Assembly: GCA_005884465.1 (NCBI GenBank)
Contig: VAZH01000258.1
Coordinates: 1 to 5,919, forward strand
DNA from: Alphaproteobacteria bacterium
GTDB taxonomy: Bacteria > Pseudomonadota > Alphaproteobacteria > Rhizobiales > Xanthobacteraceae
Length of the DNA: 5,919 nt
Reading direction: 5' to 3'
Shown one piece after another: positions 1 to 5,919 of this stretch (its first letter is position 1; every line of letters begins with the position of its first letter). Under the pieces are notes generated by a model. That model was not told the origin of the DNA. It ran no database searches and saw only the letters and a program-made list of their open reading frames with translations. The translations under genes and the position numbers were made by a program.

Positions 1-1229
<1,229 letters not shown>

Positions 1230-1232
1230 GCC

Positions 1233-2015
1233 ATGCAGCTCACCGTAAACGGCATTGACACCTTCGTCGCCACCGGCGGCCGGGAGTTCGACAAGTCGCA
1301 ACCGACCATCGTGCTTCTGCAAGGCGCCGGCTTCGACCATTCCACCTGGGCCTTGCATAGCCGGTGGTTCGCCCATCACGGTTTTGGCGTGCTGGCGCCG
1401 GATCTGCCGGGTCATGGCCGCTCGTCCGGCGCGCCACTGCCTACGATCGCCGACATGGCCGACTGGACCGCCGCGCTGCTCGATGCCGCCGGCGCGGCAA
1501 AGGCAAAACTTGTCGGTCACTCCATGGGATCGCTGATTTCGCTCGAGACCGCGGCGCGGCACCCGGCAAAAGTCTCCGCGCTCGGCCTGATCGGAACGGC
1601 GGCGACCATGACGGTCGGGCCCGATCTGCTCAAGGCCGCGGAAGCCAACGATCGGTCGGCCATCGATATGGTGTCGATCTGGGGACTTGGATTTCAAGCT
1701 GAACTCGGCGGCAGCCTCGCGCCCGGTTTGTGGATGCACTTTGGCGCGCAGCGGGTGCTCGAACAGTGCCGGCCCGGCGTGCTGTTCAACGACCTTTCCG
1801 CCTGCAACGCCTATCAGGGGGCGCTTGCCGCCGCCGCGCAAATTACCGTGCCGGCCACGCTCATTCTCGGCGAACGCGACATGATGACACCCACGAGAGC
1901 CGGCAAGGCGCTTGCCGCCGCGTTGGCAAATTCGCGCACCGTGGTGCTGCACGGCGCCGGCCACATGATGATGGTGGAGCGGCCGGACGAATTGCTCGCA
2001 GCTTTGCAAGGCTGA
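1233..2015 (+). CDS. alpha/beta hydrolase fold protein (metY-linked)
   Basis: A 260-residue soluble alpha/beta hydrolase, typical length, no signal peptide. The nucleophile elbow GHSMGS places the catalytic Ser at residue 97. GERDMMTP gives the acid Asp216, and GAGHMMMVE gives the base His244, so the triad is complete. The early LLQGAGFDHSTW segment is the oxyanion-hole region, with QG in place of the usual HG, followed by APDLPGHGRS. The start is ATG at 1233, with AGAAGG at 1219-1224 spaced 8 nt, lying inside the end of metY. The 3 nt gap to the metY stop implies one transcript and likely translational coupling. Substrate is unknown. Association with an O-acetylhomoserine enzyme makes a small acyl ester or thioester a reasonable guess, but this is inference. 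MetX-type homoserine acetyltransferases share the fold but are longer, so I do not call it MetX. A degenerate copy of its last codons lies at 3492-3569. Confidence 0.92.
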   Translation: MQLTVNGIDTFVATGGREFDKSQPTIVLLQGAGFDHSTWALHSRWFAHHGFGVLAPDLPGHGRSSGAPLPTIADMADWTAALLDAAGAAKAKLVGHSMGSLISLETAARHPAKVSALGLIGTAATMTVGPDLLKAAEANDRSAIDMVSIWGLGFQAELGGSLAPGLWMHFGAQRVLEQCRPGVLFNDLSACNAYQGALAAAAQITVPATLILGERDMMTPTRAGKALAAALANSRTVVLHGAGHMMMVERPDELLAALQG

Positions 2016-2050
2016 TGGGATGGCGCGCAACGCGGTGCTCTGCTCGAGCG

Positions 2051-2075
2051 TCGGCCGGCCAATCCCGAAGGCCGA
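2051..2075. terminator. possible hairpin between convergent genes
   Basis: TCGGCC at 2051-2056 can pair with GGCCGA at 2070-2075 across a 13 nt loop, in the 77 bp between the stop of hydrolase 1 and the stop of the minus-strand hydrolase. Position suits a shared terminator for the two convergent genes. There is no T tract directly after the stem on either strand, so an intrinsic terminator is only weakly supported. Confidence 0.25.
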
Positions 2076-2092
2076 AATAGATTCTTGAAAAA

Positions 2093-2938
2093 CTAATACG
2101 CGTGTGTCGCAGCACCGCGAGCCACAGCCGGCGTTCTCCCATTCTGCGCTATTACGTGTTGCGCGAGCGTATGGGCCACCTCCTTGGGATGGGTCGAAAT
2201 CATGAAATGAGCCGCTTGGGAAATCGTCACGACCTTCGCGGTCGTGAACCGGGCCAGGAGCTCGTTGGCGCGCTGGATCGCCGGATGACTTTTCCCACCC
2301 CACAAAACGAGAGTCGGGACGTCGATTGCCGCAAGGGCAGCGGACGCCGGCAAGAAATCATATGCGGTTCTCCAATCCAGAATGTTGACCGGCGTGGTTT
2401 CAACGGCGTAATCGCGAACACGCTGCGGCCAGCCGGCGAAAGTGCCGGCTCCGCCATAGAAATCAATCATCTGTTCAATCGCAGCCTTTTCGCCGCCATG
2501 GAAAGCACCGAAATAGGAGTCGGTCATTTCGCGAAATGCGGCATAGTGCCGGTGCTCTCCCATATGCCGCAGGATTTCCGGCGCGGGCGCCTCAAGGATC
2601 GAAAGACTTAGCAATGGCACGTTGTTCCGGAGCGCAACGGCGAGCGCGGTCAGGCCACCAAACGAATGGCCGACAAGATGCACCGGACAAGCCGCGCGGC
2701 GGATGACGGCTTCAAGGATCGCGGCCTCATGAGAAATGTCGACGTCGAGGTCCGTGCGGCGTTCGGCGGTTCCGCCGTATCCGAGCAGGCTCGTCGTCAC
2801 ACAGCGGAAGCCGTCCTTCCACTGCGAGACGATGGGCCGCCAGGCTACGCCGGTGCTACAGGATCCCGGCACAAGCACGATCGTCGGCCCCTCACCGCTT
2901 TCGTCATAGTCGATGTGTCCGCGTTTATCCTCGATCAC
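2093..2938 (-). CDS. alpha/beta hydrolase, low-GC, GTG start
   Basis: A 281-residue cytosolic alpha/beta hydrolase. GHSFGG at residues 90-95 holds the nucleophile Ser92, and QAAHFM supplies His244. The oxyanion region reads LVPGSCSTGVAW near residues 22-33. The usual acid position after strand 7 reads LWGGKSHPA and has no Asp or Glu. The likely acid is Glu116 in LSILEAPAP after strand 6, a placement known in some branches of this fold; that assignment is inferred. The GTG start at 2936-2938 is set by an in-frame TAG three codons upstream and by AGAAAGG at 2949-2955 or TTAGGA at 2943-2948; no other start lies close downstream. Sample counts give 53% GC at 2341-2400 and 47% at 2461-2520, against 72-75% in samples from the first two genes, which suggests separate ancestry. 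It does not look like a duplicate of hydrolase 1 beyond the common fold. Convergent with that gene and 119 bp downstream of the DUF1127 gene. Substrate unknown. Confidence 0.9.
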   Translation of the reverse strand: MIEDKRGHIDYDESGEGPTIVLVPGSCSTGVAWRPIVSQWKDGFRCVTTSLLGYGGTAERRTDLDVDISHEAAILEAVIRRAACPVHLVGHSFGGLTALAVALRNNVPLLSLSILEAPAPEILRHMGEHRHYAAFREMTDSYFGAFHGGEKAAIEQMIDFYGGAGTFAGWPQRVRDYAVETTPVNILDWRTAYDFLPASAALAAIDVPTLVLWGGKSHPAIQRANELLARFTTAKVVTISQAAHFMISTHPKEVAHTLAQHVIAQNGRTPAVARGAATHAY

Positions 2939-3057
2939 GTCGTCCTAACCTTTCTGCACGCTCGCCGCTCTCGTTGAACCATGGAACCGAAAATCAAGCG
3001 CGAGCCAGCCTTGGTCGGTTCGCGAGAGTCCGCGTTCCGTCAGGATCGCTGGGAATT

Positions 3058-3312
3058 TTACATCCGCAATCGCTGCCGTGCCGTCTCCGCCAGGGCATCA
3101 CCGATCTCACTGCGCGAGGTGCCAATGTCTTTGAGGTCCCGGTCGCTGAGATGGCGCAGCGCGACCAGCGCTGCCTGGCGCTCGCGATGCGCGATCACGG
3201 CGGCAATCCACTGGTTGATGAGGCGACCGAGGCGCGCCAAAAAAACGGCGGCTCCTCGTCGAACTCCCGGCGCGGTCACCGCGTAGGGCGAGGTATTGTT
3301 GAGCATCGTCAT
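3058..3312 (-). CDS. DUF1127 family small basic protein
   Basis: An 84-residue, Arg-rich protein. The C-terminal half carries the DUF1127 signature: an amphipathic stretch with HRERQAALVALRHL, then LSDRDLKDIGTSRSEI at about residues 55-70. The usual aliphatic residue after DIG is Thr here. The N-terminal 40 residues contain a hydrophobic helix-like stretch (AAVFLARLGRLINQWIAAVIA), common in the longer members of the family. DUF1127 proteins are abundant in alphaproteobacteria; studied members act in RNA turnover, phosphate or carbon responses and stress, and some bind RNA. The precise role of this one cannot be read from sequence. Start is ATG at 3310-3312, with a strong GAAGGA ribosome site at 3320-3325 spaced 7 nt. 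A second ATG two codons later is an alternative. It may share a transcript with the hydrolase downstream, but the 119 bp gap leaves that open. Confidence 0.88.
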   Translation of the reverse strand: MTMLNNTSPYAVTAPGVRRGAAVFLARLGRLINQWIAAVIAHRERQAALVALRHLSDRDLKDIGTSRSEIGDALAETARQRLRM

Positions 3313-3417
3313 GGCTATTTCCTTCGAAAGGGCTGGCGCTCCCCCGTTTCCCTCTATGCCTGCTACGGGCTATTAAAACTTTGAGAAAACGACGATTTAT
3401 TCTTCAGACGCGCTTGA

Positions 3418-3457
3418 GATGTTCCTGACAGTCCCGCTTTTAGCGGTCCGGAACATC
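3418..3457. repeat. nested inverted repeat in intergenic gap
   Basis: GATGTTCC at 3418-3425 is an exact inverted match to GGAACATC at 3450-3457. Inside it, CCGCT at 3434-3438 pairs with AGCGG at 3442-3446 around a 3 nt TTT loop. The unpaired arms are unequal (8 nt left, 3 nt right). It lies about 105 bp upstream of the DUF1127 start and about 35 bp before the hydrolase remnant. It could be an operator, an RNA hairpin or a mobile-repeat scar. No T tract follows, so a terminator is unlikely. Confidence 0.5.
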
Positions 3458-3491
3458 GCTACTGCGACGGGGACGCTAACCTTGCCCAACG

Positions 3492-3569
3492 GTTGCCGCC
3501 GCGCTGCCGCGCGGCCACATGATAATGGTCGAGCCGCCCGCCGAGCTGCTCGCGGCTTTGCAAGGCTGA
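3492..3569 (+). pseudogene. remnant of a hydrolase 3' end, paralogous to 1233-2015
   Basis: Positions 3513-3569 match 1959-2015 (the last 18 codons plus stop of the first hydrolase) at 49 of 57 bases without gaps. The translation GHMIMVEPPAELLAALQG differs at three of 18 residues (Ile for Met, Pro for Arg, Ala for Asp) and ends in the same TGA. Five of the eight base changes fall at third codon positions, so the two copies diverged while coding. Just upstream, VAAAL (3492-3506) resembles LAAAL at 1909-1923 of the intact gene, as if about ten codons between it and GHM were lost. Beyond that I see no similarity: the nucleophile elbow and the whole body of the gene are missing. It is in the same orientation as the intact gene and ends 43 bp before the stop of the convergent LLM gene. 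Confidence 0.75.
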
Positions 3570-3612
3570 ACTGGTAGGCGCTGAAGTTTTTGCGCTGAGG
3601 CGGCCGAAGCCA

Positions 3613-4824
3613 TTATTCCGCCGCTGCGACGCTCGGCTTTGGCGTGACGTTGACCGCAAGCTTGCCGTAGCGATCCGTGAAGGCTTCGGTATCGATCTCT
3701 TCGAGCTTGATCGCGCCGCTCATCACACCGGCCTTCCACGAATCGTGCTCCGGATCGGTCTTGAAGTCCGGCATCACTTCCTTGGCGAACAGTTCGAGTG
3801 AGTCGCAGATGTGCTCATGGCTGTTCTTGCCGGCCTGATTGAGCAGGATCACCTGGTCGATATGCGAGGTGCGGAACCGGCGCAGTTTTTTGGCGATGGT
3901 TTCGGGCGATCCGATCAAGCCGCCGCGCAGCGCCGCCTCCTGGGCTTGCGGATTTTCGCGCTTCCATTTGTTGTATTCGTCCCACATGTTGACGGTGCCG
4001 GGCGCCGGACGCTGGCGGTTTTGCGAGGCGCCGTAAAAGCGCAGCGCGAACTGGAAGAACGTCGCGCCGTCGGCGCGCGCCCGCGCCTCCTCGTCGGTTT
4101 TCGCGCACATGAAGAACGACACCAGCGCCATGTTCGGATTGATCTGGTAATCGGCAAGCTTCTTCAGCCGTTTGGTGATGGCGTTGTAATAGGCGTGCAC
4201 CCAGGCATGCGCGGCGTCGGCGCTGACGAACTGGAAACCGAGCGCGCCAAAACCGTTCCGGCCGGCGCGCTCGATGGTCGGCAGCTGCGAGCACGCCATC
4301 CACAACGGCGGATGCGGCTTCTGAACGGGTTTCGGCACCACGTTGCGCAGGGGAATATCGAAATACTTGCCGTGATGTTCGCTTCCGCCCTGCTTGAACA
4401 TTGGAAAGATCGCGCGAACGGCTTCCTCGAACACTTCCTTCTTGGTTTCCATGTCGCGGCCGAACGGCGTCAGCTCGGTGATCGAGGCGCTCTCGCCCAT
4501 CCCGAATTCAACGCGTCCCTGGCTGAGCAGATCGAGCACCGCGACGCGCTCGGCGACGCGCGCAGGATGATTGGTGGTGAGCTGGAAAATGCCGTGACCG
4601 AGCCGGATGTTTTTGGTGCGCTGGCTGGCGGCGGCGAGAAAAGATTCCGGCGACGGCGAATGCGAATATTCTTCCAGAAAATGGTGTTCCACCACCCAGG
4701 CATAGTCGTAGCCAAGCCGGTCGGCGGTTTCCAGTTGCGTCAGCGCGTCCTGATAAAGCTTCAGCTCATCGCCGGCTTGCCACGGGCGCGGCAATTGCAG
4801 CTCATAAAAGATGCCGAATTTCAT
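3613..4824 (-). CDS. LLM class flavin-dependent oxidoreductase (luciferase-like monooxygenase)
   Basis: A 403-residue protein of the bacterial luciferase-like family. These TIM-barrel enzymes use reduced FMN (or F420 in some branches) and oxygen to oxidise an organic substrate. Family marks: MKFGIFYELQ as strand 1, WVVEHHF at residues 43-49, RTKNIRLGHGIFQLTTNHPARVAERVAVLDLLSQGR at about 69-104, the following VEFGMGE, and PHPPLWMACS in the middle. The C-terminal GLIGSPETIAKKL and HIDQVILLNQAG blocks fit the family's nucleotide and substrate lid region. Length is slightly above the common 330-380 residues because of a polar tail after residue 350. Start is ATG at 4822-4824 with GGGAG at 4832-4836 spaced 7 nt. 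It converges on the hydrolase remnant and diverges from the helicase gene. Substrate unknown; no partner flavin reductase is in view. Confidence 0.92.
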   Translation of the reverse strand: MKFGIFYELQLPRPWQAGDELKLYQDALTQLETADRLGYDYAWVVEHHFLEEYSHSPSPESFLAAASQRTKNIRLGHGIFQLTTNHPARVAERVAVLDLLSQGRVEFGMGESASITELTPFGRDMETKKEVFEEAVRAIFPMFKQGGSEHHGKYFDIPLRNVVPKPVQKPHPPLWMACSQLPTIERAGRNGFGALGFQFVSADAAHAWVHAYYNAITKRLKKLADYQINPNMALVSFFMCAKTDEEARARADGATFFQFALRFYGASQNRQRPAPGTVNMWDEYNKWKRENPQAQEAALRGGLIGSPETIAKKLRRFRTSHIDQVILLNQAGKNSHEHICDSLELFAKEVMPDFKTDPEHDSWKAGVMSGAIKLEEIDTEAFTDRYGKLAVNVTPKPSVAAAE

Positions 4825-4859
4825 GACGTCTCTCCCGCGGCCGGCTTGTTGTTTTGTCC

Positions 4860-4887
4860 AGTGTATTCGCAGGCGAGGATGAGTCCA
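4860..4887 (-). promoter_or_regulatory. weak candidate promoter for the LLM gene
   Basis: Read on the minus strand, TGGACT (4882-4887) and TACACT (4860-4865) resemble housekeeping -35 and -10 boxes (4 of 6 matches each) with a 16 nt spacer, ending 35 nt before the ATG. Such matches arise by chance in regions this size. The 174 bp divergent gap must contain promoters for both genes, but I see no clear one for the helicase. Confidence 0.2.
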
Positions 4888-4960
4888 GCCTCCGAGCTAT
4901 TCCGCCGGACGGGAGAAGCCTTGTGCTGGACGCACGAATGGTTAGGTTTGCGGGCCGTTG

Positions 4961-4982
4961 AGTCGTCGCTCCGTGCACGACT
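4961..4982. repeat. short inverted repeat upstream of the helicase gene
   Basis: AGTCGT at 4961-4966 is an exact inverted match to ACGACT at 4977-4982 with a 10 nt centre, ending 16 nt before the helicase ATG. It could be an operator or a leader hairpin near the translation start. A 6 bp arm is short enough to be chance. Confidence 0.3.
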
Positions 4983-4998
4983 TCTCCACTGAGAACCC

Positions 4999-5919
4999 AT
5001 GCCTACTTTCACACCGCATCAGGATTCCGCGCTGAAGGCCGTTGCCGGCTGGCTCAAGGCGAAACCCGGCAAGAACGGCACGCCGCCGATCTTCCGCCTG
5101 TTCGGCTATGCCGGAACCGGCAAGACCACGCTGGCGCGGCACATCGCCGACGGCGTCGATGGCGAGGTGAAATTTGCGGCCTTCACCGGCAAGGCCGCGC
5201 TGGTGATGCGCAACAAGGGTTGCGACAGCGCCTCGACCATCCACTCGCTGATCTATCGCGCGCGCGAATCCGGCGTCGAGCAGCCGAGCTTTGAGCTGTG
5301 GGACGACGCGCCGGCATCGAAGGCAAAACTGATCGTGATCGACGAATGCTCGATGGTGGACGCCGAGCTCGGCCGCGACCTGATGTCGTTCGAATGCCCG
5401 CTATTGGTGCTCGGCGATCCCGCGCAACTGCCGCCGATCCAGGACGGCGGTTACTTCACCGCCTGCGAGCCCGACGCGATGCTGACCGAGGTGCATCGCC
5501 AGGCGCAGAACGATCCAATCGTGCGGATGTCGATGGATATTCGCGAAGGCCGCGAACTTAAGATCGGCCGCTACGGTGAAAGCGAAGTCGTCTCGCGCGC
5601 CGAGTTCGAACCCGACCGGGTCATGCGCGCAGATCAGGTTCTGGTTGGGCGCAACAATACGCGGCGCTCCTACAACATGCGGATGCGGCAAAGGCAGCAC
5701 ATCGAGGATCCCTTGCCGGTGGCCGGCGACAAGCTGGTCTGCCTGCGCAACAACCGCAAGAAGGGCCTGTTCAACGGCGGGCTATGGCGGGTGAAGTCTC
5801 GCGCGCAGTCGAAATCGAAAATCATCACCATGCGGCTGTCGCCGGACGAAGATTTTGGATCGAAAGTGACAAAGGTCTCGGTCCGCGGCGACTGTTTTGG
5901 CGGCGCGATCGAGACCATC
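4999..5919 (+). CDS. superfamily 1 DNA helicase, RecD/Dda-like, 3'-partial
   Basis: ATP-driven DNA helicase; the first 307 residues are present and the frame is open to the right edge. Motifs in order: TPHQDSAL (Q motif, residues 6-13), Walker A GYAGTGKTT at 36-44 with Lys42, TGKAA at 63-67 and STIHSLIY at 79-86 (motif Ia region), Walker B LIVIDECSMVD at 111-121 with Asp115-Glu116, motif III LVLGDPAQLPPI at 136-147, and LTEVHRQ at 162-168 with the motif IV Arg167. PVAGDKLVCLRNN near 240-252 starts the second-domain region seen in RecD2 and Dda. The C-terminal motifs V and VI (the VHKSQG-type block) would fall beyond the window. There is no long N-terminal extension as in full RecD2, so this is the compact form, expected at about 360-450 residues. 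ATG at 4999 is the first possible start, because an in-frame TGA lies at 4990-4992. The ribosome site is weak (GAGAA, 3 nt away). Probably acts in DNA repair or replication restart; the exact role is not known. Confidence 0.9.
   Translation, partial: MPTFTPHQDSALKAVAGWLKAKPGKNGTPPIFRLFGYAGTGKTTLARHIADGVDGEVKFAAFTGKAALVMRNKGCDSASTIHSLIYRARESGVEQPSFELWDDAPASKAKLIVIDECSMVDAELGRDLMSFECPLLVLGDPAQLPPIQDGGYFTACEPDAMLTEVHRQAQNDPIVRMSMDIREGRELKIGRYGESEVVSRAEFEPDRVMRADQVLVGRNNTRRSYNMRMRQRQHIEDPLPVAGDKLVCLRNNRKKGLFNGGLWRVKSRAQSKSKIITMRLSPDEDFGSKVTKVSVRGDCFGGAIETI

Noticed and set aside
2984..3021. GAACCG / CGGTTC inverted repeat as a terminator for the DUF1127 gene
   Set aside because: Six-base arms with a 26 nt loop and no T tract; too weak to call.
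2981..3286. Plus-strand open frame starting with ATG at 2981
   Set aside because: Most of it lies opposite the DUF1127 gene, it has no clear ribosome site, and the protein is Arg/Ser-rich shadow sequence. The first 75 bp are unexplained but show no homology I recognise.
3421..3480. GGAAC-type stress sigma factor (EcfG) promoter
   Set aside because: GGAAC occurs on both strands, but no CGTT-like box lies at the needed 16-17 nt spacing.
3811..4992. 393-codon plus-strand open frame opposite the LLM gene
   Set aside because: Its composition (Arg, Ala, Gly, His rich) is the mirror of the LLM codons, with no recognisable domain; the minus-strand gene has clear family motifs and a good ribosome site.
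5298..5561. Plus-strand open frame of 87 codons inside the helicase gene
   Set aside because: It is out of frame with the helicase motifs and has no independent support.

Overview
The window is a 5.9 kb piece of GC-rich chromosome. Gene content and codon style (strong G/C at third positions, a DUF1127 small protein, MetY-type sulfhydrylase, LLM flavin oxidoreductase) suggest an alphaproteobacterium, most likely of the Bradyrhizobium/Rhodopseudomonas group. This placement is inferred from gene style, not from a marker gene. I see no rRNA, tRNA, CRISPR array, transposase or integrase.

Layout. (1) Positions 1-1229, plus strand: an O-acetylhomoserine sulfhydrylase (metY type) that runs in from the left edge. 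(2) Positions 1233-2015, plus strand: an alpha/beta hydrolase starting 3 nt after the metY stop, almost certainly the same transcript. (3) Positions 2093-2938, minus strand: a second, unrelated-looking alpha/beta hydrolase with a GTG start and clearly lower GC. (4) Positions 3058-3312, minus strand: an 84-residue DUF1127 protein. (5) Positions 3313-3612: a 300 bp gap holding a nested inverted repeat and a decayed second copy of the 3' end of the first hydrolase. (6) Positions 3613-4824, minus strand: an LLM-class flavin-dependent monooxygenase. (7) Positions 4825-4998: a divergent intergenic region. (8) Position 4999 to the right edge, plus strand: the N-terminal 307 residues of a small superfamily 1 (RecD/Dda-like) helicase.

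The main unusual signal is the duplicated gene end. The last 19 codons of the first hydrolase (1959-2015) recur at 3513-3569 in the same orientation, 49 of 57 bases identical, with differences mostly at third codon positions and the stop codon kept. The 1.5 kb between the copies carries two minus-strand genes, one of them low in GC. Either a tandem paralogue was mostly deleted, or a segment was inserted at a hydrolase gene end; both read the older order as metY - hydrolase - (convergent) LLM oxidoreductase.

Functionally, metY and hydrolase 1 probably work together in sulfur or O-acyl-homoserine metabolism. The link to the LLM oxidoreductase is positional only. The helicase is a separate DNA-processing gene. 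I found no convincing new multi-gene system; what is worth a second look is the repeat-flanked segment and some small family-level oddities.
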